The translations under genes and the position numbers were made by a program. A stretch of DNA of 64,000 nucleotides from Acidimicrobiia bacterium (GTDB lineage Bacteria; Actinomycetota; Acidimicrobiia; Acidimicrobiales; Bin134): the NCBI GenBank assembly GCA_022825005.1, contig JAJDYU010000037.1, forward strand, positions 62,001 through 126,000, in the 5' to 3' direction. Positions 17,222 through 26,339 of this stretch are shown here, piece by piece. Under the pieces are notes generated by a model. That model had not been told where the DNA came from and searched no databases. It saw only the letters and a program-made list of their open reading frames with translations. How positions within the stretch are numbered: position 1 is the stretch's first letter; every line of letters starts with the position of its first letter.

Positions 17222-18387
17222 CACCGCCCCCTGGGAAGTCCGAGAAGTCGTTCGCTCACAAGGTCTCGTTGAACCTCTATGGCCCCGCCGTAGATGGTGG
17301 TAATCCGCGAGTACGCCCAACGGCGGCGCCATAGTTGGGCATATTCATCAGATGTGTCGGCCAGCTCCAAGCGGGGGTAGAGGAGTTTGCGGGCCGACTC
17401 GGTCGTCGTCTGTTCGGCAGTGCTCATCAATATCTTGTCCACCGATATTTCCGGCCCCAATTCTTCGCCAATCGAAAGCCTTTCGATGGTGTCACGGACC
17501 TGGGAGCGCAGGGCGAATAAGGCCAAGTAGGCATTTCCGGCCGTCTCATCGCTCTGGGGACCCAGACTTTGGCCGTGATCGGTGAGCAGCTCGGTGAGTT
17601 GGGTGTGCATCGTAGCTTGACGCTCCCAGGCGTAGGCACCCCGCTCGAATTGCAACAAGTGCATCACCGCGGTCCACCCTTGGCCGACCTCGCCGACTAC
17701 GTGGGTGTTGGGAACGAACACGTCGTCTAGGAAGATTTCGGCCGTGTCGCTACGTCCGCTGCCGAGTTCCGTGGGTACAACTCGCACCCCCGGGGAGGAA
17801 AGATCAACCCAGAACATGGTGAGTCCCCGATAGCCGCTGTCGGGATCACCGGTGCGGGCCAGCACGCACGACCATGACGAGACTGCGCCGTTGCTGCTCC
17901 ACATCTTCTGCCCGTTGATCCGAAAACCGCCTTCGTCTGGAATCGCCCGAGTGCGCAATGAGCCGAGGTCGCTCCCGGCGTCGGGTTCGGAGAATCCCTG
18001 GCACCAAATCTCGTCTCCACGCATTCCTGCGGGAACGTGCTTGGCGGCGAGATGGGGAGCAAAGCGAACCAGCATCGGAGCCACGATCTCGATGGCGGCC
18101 AGTATTTCGGGATTCACGCAACCAGACGCGGCAATTTCCTCGGCCACCACCGATCGGTGCATCGAAGAGCCTCCAAGGCCTCCCAACTCGGGGGACCACC
18201 CCAGCTTGGTCCAGCCTTCGTCCCACAACAGTCGCTGGAAGGGGCGATAGCGCTCGACCTCTCGGGCCAGTTCTTCGGCATACTCCTCTCGGTAAGGGGC
18301 GAACTCGTCATGGCGTTCGGCAAGCCAAGACCGAAATGCGAGGGCGGTTTCCGCCAAACTCGCCTCAGGATCGGGACCCCTAGCCAC
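17221..18387 (-). CDS. Acyl-CoA dehydrogenase, long subunit of a heteromeric pair
   Basis: Flavoprotein subunit of 388 residues. It has QGFSEPDAGSDLGSLRT and NGQKMWSSNGAVS in the beta domain and IYGGAIEVQRDLVSERLLGLPRG at the C-terminus. GTG 18387 is preceded by AGGAGG at good spacing. It is coupled to the short subunit by a one-base overlap. By analogy with FadE26-27 and FadE28-29 it would form an alpha2-beta2 tetramer acting on a bulky or branched acyl-CoA, in keeping with the methylacyl-CoA racemase nearby. Confidence 0.9.
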   Translation of the reverse strand: MARGPDPEASLAETALAFRSWLAERHDEFAPYREEYAEELAREVERYRPFQRLLWDEGWTKLGWSPELGGLGGSSMHRSVVAEEIAASGCVNPEILAAIEIVAPMLVRFAPHLAAKHVPAGMRGDEIWCQGFSEPDAGSDLGSLRTRAIPDEGGFRINGQKMWSSNGAVSSWSCVLARTGDPDSGYRGLTMFWVDLSSPGVRVVPTELGSGRSDTAEIFLDDVFVPNTHVVGEVGQGWTAVMHLLQFERGAYAWERQATMHTQLTELLTDHGQSLGPQSDETAGNAYLALFALRSQVRDTIERLSIGEELGPEISVDKILMSTAEQTTTESARKLLYPRLELADTSDEYAQLWRRRWAYSRITTIYGGAIEVQRDLVSERLLGLPRGR

Positions 18388-18429
18388 TAGCTAACCTCCT
18401 GAGACGGATTGAGGTTGCATTGTGCCCTG

Positions 18430-20769
18430 TCATGCTGCCCCCGCGGCCTGCACCAGCTCGAAAATGTCGTTGGGGCCGAGCGGGGTGCGGGTCACGTTGA
18501 CGGCCAGGTGCGCCAAGGCATCGCCGACCGCGTTGGCCACGCAGGCGTGAGAACCGATCGCTCCACCCTCCCCGAGGCCCTTGTATCCGCCGGGGTTCGT
18601 AGTTGACTCGCTTTGGACGTGGCCGACCTCAATATCGGGTACTTCAGTGGTAGTTGGCAGGAGGTAGTCCATGAAGGTGGTGGTCAGCGGATTGCCGCTG
18701 GCGTCATAGGTGAAGTCCTCGTACAGGACTCCGCCGATTCCCTGGACCACGCCGCCGAAGATCTGCCCTTCCACAACATTGGGGTGGATCATGCGTCCGC
18801 AGTCTTCCGACACGATGTACCGAAGGACGCGCGGCACCCAGCTCTTTCGGTCGACCTCTATGACGCACAAGTGCGCGGCGTTCGACCATGTGGGCAGGCG
18901 CGACGGCCGGAATCGGACCGTGGCCTCCAGACTGGAGTCCAAATCAGCCGGGAGAGTCTCGGCGAACCGATAGGCGTTCTTGGCGATTTCTTCCAGCGTC
19001 GTCGACCGGGCCGGCGTCCCCTTCACCGAGACGACTCCTGCTTCGATGACGAGGTCGTCGGGATTGGCCTCCAGTTGATGGGCTGCCAGCTTCAGGACTT
19101 TATCCCGCACCTCCAAGGCGGCGTTGTGGGCAGCGCCACCGGCGATGACCGCGGTCCTGCTTCCCCCGGTGCCAGGTCCGTAAGGCGTCGAATTGGTGTC
19201 GGCCTGGATTATGGTCACGTCGTCGTAGTCGACGCCGATCGTGTCGGCGATGACCTGGGCCATGGTGGTCTCAACGCTCTGACCGTGGGAGGTGGTGCTC
19301 ATGAAGGCCACAACTTTGCCGCTGGCCTCGATTCTGATGGTCGCCCCCTCTGTGGCCAGTGTTGGCGCAGCCATCGACGTGGGCTCCACGTAGCAACTGG
19401 CGCCCAAGCCGAGAAGACGGCCTTCGGCCCGGGCCTCGGCCTGCTCCTGTCGGAATGCGTCGAAATCCAGAATCTCCAGCGCCTGCTCAAGGGTCTCAAG
19501 CGGGGTGATCTCCTGGAACACCTGGCCAGCCGGATTGGTGAAAGGCAACTCGTCGCTGCGCAGCAAGTTCCTGCGCCGCAACTCGATGGGGTCGATGCCG
19601 ATTTGCCGGGCGGCGACGTCGATGGCCATTTCCCGGGCCGTGGTCTCGAACATCCACGGCCCTCGATAGGCGCCTTTGCCCATGGTATTCGACCACACCA
19701 GCTTCATGGAGAAGCCTAAGCGGGGAATGCGGTAGGGGCCGGGAAGTAGTCCTGGATCGATGATGGCGGGCACGGCGGGATAAGCCCCCACATCGGCGGT
19801 GTGGTCGATGGTGATCGCCTGAATGGCCATGTCGTCGTCTACGACCACCTTCACCGTGCCGATCTCGTTGCGAGAGTGGGGCGCGGCCACCAGGTTTTCC
19901 CACCGGTCTTCGATCCATTTGACCGGTTGCCCCAGGAGCCTCGAAGCCAGAACCGCAGCGCACTCCTCCCGAAAGACGAACATCTTCTGTCCGAATCCTC
20001 CCCCGACGTCGCGGGCGGTGACCCGAACGCTGCCTTCGGGAATCCCGAGATAGCGGGCAAAATAGTTACGGGTCTCGTGTACGCTTTGGCACGAGACCAC
20101 CAGGTCCAACTCTTGTCGGCCGGGATGCCAGTCAGCGATGATGCCTCGGCCCTCCATCGGCACGCAGACATAGCGGTTTTGCTCGATTGTGGCCTCCGCT
20201 ACGTGGGTTGCTTCGGCCAAGACCTGATCGAGGTCGGCATTGAGCGCCATGAAGGGCTCCTCCACCATCACGTTGGACTCAAGTCCCCATCCGGCGTGGA
20301 CCACGTTGGGGTCTTCCGCCGCGGTCCGGTAGTCGGACACGGCCTGCCGGGCGTCGTAGTCCACTTCGATCAAAGAGCAGGCGTCTTCAGCCAAATAGCG
20401 GCTCTCAGCCACGACGAACGCGATGGGGTCGCCTACATGCCGAACGTCGGCAATTGCCAACGGCGGAGGGACCACGAGCTCCTCACCCAGCATGGCATGG
20501 TAGGACTCACCGAACTTCTCGTGGAAATCCTGCCAGGTGAACACAGCTATAACCCCAGGCAGGGCTTCGGCTGCACTGGTGTCGAGGCTGCTTATGGCGG
20601 CCCGGGCCACATCGCTTCGGAAGAAAGCCCCGTGCAGCAATCCGTGCACAGCGATGTCGTCCACATACGAACCGTGTCCAGTGAGGAGGCGCTTGTCTTC
20701 TTTGCGCTGGACGGACTGCCCCACAAATCGAGCGGCAACAGGAGTGGCGCTTTCAACCATGTTTGACAT
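18430..20769 (-). CDS. Molybdenum hydroxylase large subunit (xanthine/aldehyde oxidase family)
   Basis: Protein of 779 residues with the two-domain layout of CoxL/XdhB-type subunits: an N-terminal a/b hammerhead (GQSVQRKEDKRLLTGHGSYVDD) and a molybdopterin-binding part with GGGFGQKMFVFREE, GAYRGPWMFE, TTSHGQSVETTMAQV and the C-terminal GLGEGGAIG whose glutamate is the expected catalytic base. The active-site loop reads AYRGPW, not the AYxCSFR of form I CO dehydrogenase, so it is an aldehyde- or heterocycle-oxidising type. No FAD or 2Fe-2S subunit is adjacent, which is unusual. The start at ATG 20769 is inferred; ATG 20760 is equally possible. Confidence 0.85.
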   Translation of the reverse strand: MSNMVESATPVAARFVGQSVQRKEDKRLLTGHGSYVDDIAVHGLLHGAFFRSDVARAAISSLDTSAAEALPGVIAVFTWQDFHEKFGESYHAMLGEELVVPPPLAIADVRHVGDPIAFVVAESRYLAEDACSLIEVDYDARQAVSDYRTAAEDPNVVHAGWGLESNVMVEEPFMALNADLDQVLAEATHVAEATIEQNRYVCVPMEGRGIIADWHPGRQELDLVVSCQSVHETRNYFARYLGIPEGSVRVTARDVGGGFGQKMFVFREECAAVLASRLLGQPVKWIEDRWENLVAAPHSRNEIGTVKVVVDDDMAIQAITIDHTADVGAYPAVPAIIDPGLLPGPYRIPRLGFSMKLVWSNTMGKGAYRGPWMFETTAREMAIDVAARQIGIDPIELRRRNLLRSDELPFTNPAGQVFQEITPLETLEQALEILDFDAFRQEQAEARAEGRLLGLGASCYVEPTSMAAPTLATEGATIRIEASGKVVAFMSTTSHGQSVETTMAQVIADTIGVDYDDVTIIQADTNSTPYGPGTGGSRTAVIAGGAAHNAALEVRDKVLKLAAHQLEANPDDLVIEAGVVSVKGTPARSTTLEEIAKNAYRFAETLPADLDSSLEATVRFRPSRLPTWSNAAHLCVIEVDRKSWVPRVLRYIVSEDCGRMIHPNVVEGQIFGGVVQGIGGVLYEDFTYDASGNPLTTTFMDYLLPTTTEVPDIEVGHVQSESTTNPGGYKGLGEGGAIGSHACVANAVGDALAHLAVNVTRTPLGPNDIFELVQAAGAA

Positions 20770-20917
20770 CGTAACCACAGGATGGGAATAGGGTCGGGGT
20801 CGGATGCGGCCTTCTAGGCTCCAATGACAGGTTTGATAGTGTCGAGCAGATTGCAAGAGGCAACCTGTCGGCAATTGCGACACGACAGCGAGGCCATTGG
20901 GGCCACAAGGGGGCTTA
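20770..20917. promoter_or_regulatory. Divergent spacer between Mo-hydroxylase and GMC genes
   Basis: Spacer of 148 nt that must contain both promoters. Visible elements are a TTGACA at 20764-20769, a small inverted repeat TTGC-AAGAG-GCAA, and a loose repeat GACA...TGTC. No unambiguous -10 was found at leaderless distance from either start. Confidence 0.25.
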
Positions 20918-22516
20918 ATGACATCGTACGACTACATCGTCTTGGGGGCTGGTTCGGCGGGGTGTGTGCTTGCCAATCGACTGTCTGCCGACCCAAAGCG
21001 CAAGGTGCTGTTGGTGGAGGCAGGACCGGCCGACAGGAACCCGATGATCAAGATTCCCAAGGGGTTCGCCAAGCTGCTCGGCGACGAGAAGTACGCCTGG
21101 TTCTATCCGACCGATCCCTTTGGCCCTACCAACCGTGTGGAGATGTGGGTGCGGGGCAAGACCCTCGGCGGGTCCAGCGCAGTAAATGGCTTGGTGTACA
21201 ACCGGGGCACCGCGCCGGACTGGGATGCAATGGCGGAGGCCGCTGGCAGCTCCGATTGGTCGTGGGAGAAGATCCTGCCCCACTACGTGGCGATAGAGGA
21301 CAACCACCTGGGTGCGACAGCTACTAGGGGAGTGGGCGGCCCCCTGGGGATTTCTCAGGTCAGCAAGCCAGACCCCCTCATGGAGGCATTCATTGCTGCA
21401 AGTGCAACAGTGGGCATGAAAGCGGTGGACGACTACAACGAGACCGATGAGCAGCGAATTGGGCATACCATGGCCAACATCGCCAAGGGGCGTCGAGTGA
21501 GTTCGGCCCATGCCTTCCTGCGCCCAGTGATGTCCCGACCGAACCTAACCGTGCAAACAGATGCCCGGGCCAACAGACTGTTGTTTGACGGCGATCGGGT
21601 CGTGGGCGTCGAACTGGAGTCGGGTGGATCGGCCAGCGAAGTGCGGGTAAGCGCAGAGGTGATTGTGTCGCTCGGGAGCTTGGCCACCCCAAAACTTCTC
21701 GAGCATTCCGGGATCGGCCCCGCCGATGTGCTCCGCGATGCTGGAGTGGATGTGCGAGTGGACGCCCCGAATGTCGGGCGACGGATGGTTGAGCATCGTT
21801 GTTTCGTAATCACGCAACGCCTGGCGGGTGAAGGGGGAGTCAACAGAGTTCTCGGCAGCAAGTTCCGCCAAAACATTGAAGGAATCAAGTACCTGGCTTC
21901 TCGAAGGGGCATCATGGCCGCTCCGTCTTATGAAGTCATCGGATTCATGAAGAGCGACCCGAGCCAGCCTCGCCCCGATGGTCAATTGCTGGCAGCCTCA
22001 TGGACGGTAGAAGAGCAAAAGCCAGGGGAGGAGCCCACGATCGAGACCAAGCCGGGCATGCAGGCGATCTGCTATGTGTTGCGGCCCAATTCGGAGGGAG
22101 CCGTTGAGATCACCTCCTCAGACCCCGACGCCCCCCTTCATGTCGTGGCCAACTACTACGACACCGATCACGACCGCAGCACTGGACTGGCTTTATTCTC
22201 CAAGCTGCGGGAGATTTTCACCGCCGAACCCATAGCGGGTCTGATCTCGCACGAGACGTTTCCGGGCTCCAATGTGGATGATCCTGACACCTTGGTCGAC
22301 CTTGCCCTTGAGCGCGGCTTCTGCGGTTACCACGCGGTTGCTACTTGTGCCATGGGGCCTGAAGAGGCCGATCCTGTAGACGGCAAGCTGAGGGTCCGCG
22401 GGGTGGAAGGAGTGCGCGTAATGGACTGTTCGGTTCTACCTACTATGGTGGCCGGAAACCTTAACGGACCAATGATGGCGATGGCGTCTCGCGCCGCCGA
22501 AGTGATCTCGGCCTGA
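20918..22516 (+). CDS. GMC family oxidoreductase (choline dehydrogenase-like)
   Basis: FAD-dependent alcohol oxidoreductase of 532 residues. The dinucleotide-binding motif is VLGAGSAGCVLANRL at the N-terminus, the GMC signature 1 region is RGKTLGGSSAVNGLVYNRG and signature 2 is GSLATPKLLEHSGIG. The C-terminal active-site region CGYHAVATCAMGP supplies the histidine, and the final segment VAGNLNGPMMAMASRAAEVI is the usual FAD-closing helix. Starts at ATG 20918. A GntR regulator follows 47 nt later on the same strand. Alcohol substrate unknown. Confidence 0.9.
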   Translation: MTSYDYIVLGAGSAGCVLANRLSADPKRKVLLVEAGPADRNPMIKIPKGFAKLLGDEKYAWFYPTDPFGPTNRVEMWVRGKTLGGSSAVNGLVYNRGTAPDWDAMAEAAGSSDWSWEKILPHYVAIEDNHLGATATRGVGGPLGISQVSKPDPLMEAFIAASATVGMKAVDDYNETDEQRIGHTMANIAKGRRVSSAHAFLRPVMSRPNLTVQTDARANRLLFDGDRVVGVELESGGSASEVRVSAEVIVSLGSLATPKLLEHSGIGPADVLRDAGVDVRVDAPNVGRRMVEHRCFVITQRLAGEGGVNRVLGSKFRQNIEGIKYLASRRGIMAAPSYEVIGFMKSDPSQPRPDGQLLAASWTVEEQKPGEEPTIETKPGMQAICYVLRPNSEGAVEITSSDPDAPLHVVANYYDTDHDRSTGLALFSKLREIFTAEPIAGLISHETFPGSNVDDPDTLVDLALERGFCGYHAVATCAMGPEEADPVDGKLRVRGVEGVRVMDCSVLPTMVAGNLNGPMMAMASRAAEVISA

Positions 22517-22563
22517 GCTCTCACCAACCGTATTTTTCTGGGATTGTGTCCAGCCGAGTCTCA

Positions 22564-23298
22564 ATGAACGCAAAGACGACCAATATCCGAGTACCGAAGA
22601 CAGCTGAGATAGTCGCCGGGCGCATCCGGCGCCAGATTGTTTCCGGCGATTTGCGCGAGGGTGATGCTCTGGCGTCGGAAAGCGCCCTTATGGAGGAGTT
22701 CTCGATCTCCCGCCCCACGATGCGCGAGGCCTACCGCATTCTTGAGTCAGAGGGCCTGATCACCATCCGTCGGGGATACCGCGGGGGTGCCAGGATTATG
22801 GAACCGTCGGCAGAGGCGGTAGCTCGGGCTGCCAGCATCGTTCTCCAGCATCGGGACACAACCTTGGCCGACGTGCTCGAAGCTCGGGTCGTTGTCGAGG
22901 CGCCGACGGCTCGAATGCTGGCTGGCCGGCGCAATCGCGTCACCATCTCCCGCGAGCTCCAAATGTGCAGCGATGCCTGGGTGCCCGAGGATCCAGAACG
23001 GTTCAATGACTTCAACTTGCGCATGGCCGAGTTGACGGATAACCAGACGGTGATCTTGGTAACTGCGATGTTGGAACATGTGACTCGAGCGGCGGCTGTC
23101 GCCTACGTCGAGCAGTACCACGAGCCAGCGGGGTCTCGGCTTGAACAGCGAACAAGGCGTGGCCGTCAGCGAGTCATCGAATTAGTCCGGGCCGGAGATG
23201 TCGATGCTGCCGAGACCATGTGGAGGCTCCACCTGCAAGAGAATGCAAAGGTGCTGGCAAAGAGCCTCGGGGGAGGCGTTGTTGATCTGTTCGACTGA
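22564..23298 (+). CDS. FadR-type GntR family regulator (FCD domain)
   Basis: Regulator of 244 residues from ATG 22564. A GTG at 22546 is also possible because TATTTT lies 9 nt before it, near leaderless spacing. The N-terminal winged helix reads LREGDALASESALMEEF then SRPTMREAYRILESEGLI, and the rest is an all-helical FCD ligand domain. Metal ligands of the FCD pocket may include the Asp/His in FNDFNLRMAELT and MWRLHLQEN. It lies between the GMC oxidoreductase and an enoyl-CoA hydratase and probably controls one or both. Confidence 0.88.
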   Translation: MNAKTTNIRVPKTAEIVAGRIRRQIVSGDLREGDALASESALMEEFSISRPTMREAYRILESEGLITIRRGYRGGARIMEPSAEAVARAASIVLQHRDTTLADVLEARVVVEAPTARMLAGRRNRVTISRELQMCSDAWVPEDPERFNDFNLRMAELTDNQTVILVTAMLEHVTRAAAVAYVEQYHEPAGSRLEQRTRRGRQRVIELVRAGDVDAAETMWRLHLQENAKVLAKSLGGGVVDLFD

Positions 23299-23452
23299 CT
23301 ACATGTACTGGTCGTTGCGCCGGGTGTAGACAGCCACATCATTTTGCTCTCGCCCTGCTCTGGACTCGACTTGGATCATGGTGGGTCTTGGCTTCCCTGA
23401 GTCGGAAGACATGCCAACGAGTACAATTGTTTAACGACTTCGAGGAGTGAGA
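23299..23452. promoter_or_regulatory. Regulatory spacer upstream of hydratase
   Basis: Spacer of 154 nt. It ends with a good -10 box TACAAT (23422-23427) inside the 8-bp palindrome ACAATTGT (23423-23430), followed by GAGGAG and the hydratase ATG. The palindrome overlapping a promoter, just after a GntR regulator gene, is a reasonable operator candidate. No clear -35 is visible. Confidence 0.4.
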
Positions 23453-24226
23453 ATGCCTTACAGGCCGTCAGAAACCCTGCTCATCGAACATGAGGGGCCA
23501 GTGGCCACCTTGACGATGAATATCCCGGAAAAGCGCAACGCGTTCTTGGATGAACTCCACCTCTCTATGCAAGAGGTCTGGTACCACCTGGAGACGAATC
23601 GGGCAGTTAATGCTGTGGTATTGACCGGTGCAGGCCGGATCTTCAGCGCGGGGGGGAATATCCCGGGCTTCATAAGGGACTACGAGGATCCTGAACATCG
23701 GCGGCAATCGCTGCGCAGAGCAAGGAGGCTAATGGACGAAATGGCAGCGTTTCCCAAGCCGGTAGTGGCCGCGGTGAATGGCCCTGCAATTGGGCTGGGC
23801 TGCAATGTTGCGCTGTCGTGCGATTTGGTGGTGATGGCAGAAAGTGCCTACTTGGCGGATACCCATGTGAACGTCGGGCTGGTTTGCGGCGATGGGGGCG
23901 CGGTGGCATGGCCGCTGTTGGTGGGTCTTCTCAAGGCGAAGGAACTCCTGCTCCTCGGCGACAAAATCCCGGCCAGTCGCGCGTTGGAAATCGGATTGGC
24001 CAATCGAGTAGTGCCTGATGGCGATCTCATGGCCGAGGCAATGGGGCTTGCGCAGCGCCTGTCTGCTCAGCCGCGCCAAGCCGTGCAGGAGACCAAGCGA
24101 GCGCTCAACCTACACGTCCAGCAGGCCATCGGGTTGGTCGCGCCCTTCGCACTGTCAGCAGAAGCCGAGTCGTTTGCCACCGACGATGTCCGCAAGACTG
24201 TCGAATCCTTCACCAAGAAGAAGTAG
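23453..24226 (+). CDS. Enoyl-CoA hydratase/isomerase family protein
   Basis: Crotonase-fold protein of 257 residues starting at ATG 23453 behind GAGGAG; GTG 23447 is the alternative. Landmarks are NIPEKRNAFLDE, GAGRIFSAGGNIPGF and NGPAIGLGCNVALSCD. The active-site helix reads DTHVNVGLVCGDGGA, with Asp in place of the first hydratase glutamate, a pattern seen in non-hydratase crotonases. It follows the GntR regulator and is convergent with another crotonase gene. Confidence 0.87.
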   Translation: MPYRPSETLLIEHEGPVATLTMNIPEKRNAFLDELHLSMQEVWYHLETNRAVNAVVLTGAGRIFSAGGNIPGFIRDYEDPEHRRQSLRRARRLMDEMAAFPKPVVAAVNGPAIGLGCNVALSCDLVVMAESAYLADTHVNVGLVCGDGGAVAWPLLVGLLKAKELLLLGDKIPASRALEIGLANRVVPDGDLMAEAMGLAQRLSAQPRQAVQETKRALNLHVQQAIGLVAPFALSAEAESFATDDVRKTVESFTKKK

Positions 24227-24304
24227 GGGGATTTATCGGACTTGCTCGAAGGGAATTAACGCCACACCGGCGGCAGGTCCATAGGGCAGCGGAGGCTGTC
24301 GGGC

Positions 24305-25054
24305 TTATAGGTTGCGGTGGGCTCGGTCCATTACGGCGCTCCCATTTGCTGCCAGCGTGTCGCTTTCGACGACGCCATAGCCCGCTTCTTGGGCGATGGC
24401 CCGATGGCGATCGTGGGCCGCGTGATAGGGGAGGCCACCTGTCTCGTCCCAGTCGCGTCGCATGGTGGCGATCATCGCCGGATCTTGTTCGGCAATGGCC
24501 CCGGCCAGGTCAAAGGCGAAAGGCAACAACTCGTCGTGGGGGACAACGTGGTTGGCCATCCCGATTCGAAGAGCGGCTTCAGCGTCGATGAAATTACCGG
24601 TCATTGACATCTCCCGTGCCTTGGACATGCCAACCCGACGGGGAAGGTCTACGAGCACCGGACCGGGGTAGACCCCAACCCGGACGTGGGTGTCGGCGAA
24701 TCGAGCCCGTTCGGACGCCACGATGAAATCGCAGGCCAGCGCGATTTCAAGGCCGCCGGTCACCGCAGGCCCGTTCACGGCGGCAATAGTCGGAGTGTCG
24801 CAGCTGGCCACTGCCCCGAGAAAGTCGGGCATGTCTCCGAGCAACTCCACTCCGAGGTTGCGAAGGTCCAATCCTGCGCAAAAGGCCGGGTCGGCCCCCG
24901 TGATCACGACGCATCGGGTATCTCGAGAATCCTCAATGGCGGATACCAATTCGGTGGCAAGCTCAGAGTTTATGGCGTTCCTGACCAAGGGCCGGTTGAG
25001 GGTGATGGCGGTGATATCCCCATCGTGGCGTTCCAATGTGACAGTGCTTGCCAT
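24305..25054 (-). CDS. Enoyl-CoA hydratase/isomerase family protein
   Basis: Crotonase of 249 residues; ATG 25054 is preceded by AAAGGA, and the longer open frame upstream is the antisense of the dehalogenase gene end. It shows LNRPLVRNAINSELA, GADPAFCAGLDLRNL and NGPAVTGGLEIALACD. The active-site helix reads DTHVRVGVYPGPVLVD, again with Asp at the first glutamate position. It lies 41 nt downstream of the haloalkane dehalogenase on the same strand, suggesting cotranscription. Confidence 0.88.
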   Translation of the reverse strand: MASTVTLERHDGDITAITLNRPLVRNAINSELATELVSAIEDSRDTRCVVITGADPAFCAGLDLRNLGVELLGDMPDFLGAVASCDTPTIAAVNGPAVTGGLEIALACDFIVASERARFADTHVRVGVYPGPVLVDLPRRVGMSKAREMSMTGNFIDAEAALRIGMANHVVPHDELLPFAFDLAGAIAEQDPAMIATMRRDWDETGGLPYHAAHDRHRAIAQEAGYGVVESDTLAANGSAVMDRAHRNL

Positions 25055-25095
25055 GCTGGTTCCTTTCGTGGTGCTACCTGCGAAGCTGTGTCCGA

Positions 25096-26037
25096 CTAAC
25101 CCAGCCAGCCGATGATGGCCTCGGCCAGGTCGGGGCCCTGGTCTTCTTGGATGAAGTGGCTGGCCGGGCGGAACTCGGCATGGGGCTGACCCGCCGCGCC
25201 GGGGATCCGCTCGGTGAAGGCCGCTTGGCCCCCGCCCAATACCGGGTCGTCGGGGGCCCAAAGGGTGAGCACCGGCTTGGTCCAGCGCTCTAGCACCTCC
25301 CAAGCCGCTTTGTTGGCGGGAACCGCAGGATCGTCGGGGGAGATCGGCACCAACATGGGGAAGTGGCGGGCCCCGGCCATGTAGAGCTCTTCGGGGAACG
25401 GTGCCCGGTAGGCCTTTTGGACGGCGTCGTTCAGCTCGGTGGCGGTGGCGTTGTCCACCAGCCGGCCGCAGTCGAGGAACTCGACGTCCTGGCTGAACTG
25501 GAGCCAGAACTCGAATCCCGCCCCCGGCGACTGCCCCTCGGGCAAACCGGTGTTGGCCAAGATCAACCGATCGATCAGATCCGGATTCTCAGCGGCCACC
25601 CGCAGCCCAATGAGACCGCCCCAGTCCTGGCCAAACAAATGCAGCGGTCCCACGCCCCGCTGCGCGGCGGTGGCGGCCAAGAACTCCCGCATCCACACCA
25701 CGTGGCCCTTGTAGGTATAGGCCGATCGCTCCACCGGCTTGTCCGATCGCCCAAACCCAATCAGGTCAGGCACCACCACCTGGTACCCACCCGCCACCAG
25801 CGGCGGAATCATCTTGCGGTACAGATACCCCCAAGTCGGCTCCCCATGCAGTAGCAACACCGTGCCCGTGCCCTCATCCGCCCCTTCCGGCCCGGCCACG
25901 ACATAAGCCATCCGCAGCCCATCAATGTCCACATAACGCGGCTCGTAGGGATAATCGTCTATCCCCGAGAACCGCTCCTCCGGCGTCCGCACAAACGCAA
26001 CGCCACCTGCAGTAGTCAGGATCTCAACATCAGCCAT
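25096..26037 (-). CDS. Haloalkane dehalogenase (subfamily I-like)
   Basis: Alpha/beta hydrolase of 313 residues that hydrolyses carbon-halogen bonds to alcohols. The oxyanion-hole/halide segment is LLHGEPTWGYLYRK, the nucleophile elbow GQDWGG places Asp followed by the halide-binding Trp, the acid is in LWAPDDPVLGG and the histidine in PASHFIQED. Cap and motif spacing match DhlA/DhmA-type enzymes more than LinB-type. ATG 26037 is preferred over GTG 26040. It is followed by a crotonase gene in the same direction. Homologues also exist in organisms without known haloalkane use, so the physiological substrate is uncertain. Confidence 0.85.
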   Translation of the reverse strand: MADVEILTTAGGVAFVRTPEERFSGIDDYPYEPRYVDIDGLRMAYVVAGPEGADEGTGTVLLLHGEPTWGYLYRKMIPPLVAGGYQVVVPDLIGFGRSDKPVERSAYTYKGHVVWMREFLAATAAQRGVGPLHLFGQDWGGLIGLRVAAENPDLIDRLILANTGLPEGQSPGAGFEFWLQFSQDVEFLDCGRLVDNATATELNDAVQKAYRAPFPEELYMAGARHFPMLVPISPDDPAVPANKAAWEVLERWTKPVLTLWAPDDPVLGGGQAAFTERIPGAAGQPHAEFRPASHFIQEDQGPDLAEAIIGWLG

Positions 26038-26070
26038 CACCCCAAGCTACCTCTAATGCTGCAATACCGG

Positions 26071-26117
26071 CGTCCGTCCACCTCTGCGGACGAGCCTGCA
26101 TCGGTATACTCTGCGGT
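26071..26117 (+). promoter_or_regulatory. Leaderless promoter and inverted repeat of the RHH/MazF-type module
   Basis: A -10 box TATACT at 26105-26110 lies 7 nt before the antitoxin ATG at 26118, so the transcript probably begins at the start codon. Upstream, CGTCCG and CGGACG form a 6-bp inverted repeat (26071-26076 and 26087-26092) with a 10-nt spacer, in the position expected for an autoregulatory operator. Confidence 0.45.
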
Positions 26118-26339
26118 ATGCCTGATTCGACTACCATCAAGGTTTCGGTTCGGAACCGGGATGCGCTCCGCCAGCTGGCAGAGCGCGAGGGGCTCACGTT
26201 CAATGCGCAGCTTGAGAAGATGATCCGGCGGGAGCGCCGTCGCATCATCGGAGCCCAGTTGGCAAGCGCCCCCCTTGATGTTGGCGATGAGGCCGTGCTC
26301 GATGCATCTGCGAGTGATGTAGCTGATGCGAGCCGGTGA
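26118..26339 (+). CDS. Ribbon-helix-helix-like antitoxin
   Basis: Protein of 73 residues. The N-terminal strand STTIKVSVRNRDALRQLAER and helix GLTFNAQLEKMIRRERRR fit a ribbon-helix-helix DNA-binding dimer; the acidic C-terminus (DVGDEAVLDASASD) is what a MazE-like antitoxin uses to wrap the toxin. It overlaps the MazF-type gene by 14 nt, as is usual for such modules. Confidence 0.82.
   Translation: MPDSTTIKVSVRNRDALRQLAEREGLTFNAQLEKMIRRERRRIIGAQLASAPLDVGDEAVLDASASDVADASR

Noticed and set aside
18430-20769. Annotation as CO dehydrogenase large subunit (coxL)
   Set aside because: The active-site loop is AYRGPW, not the AYxCSFR of form I CO dehydrogenase, and coxM and coxS are not adjacent.
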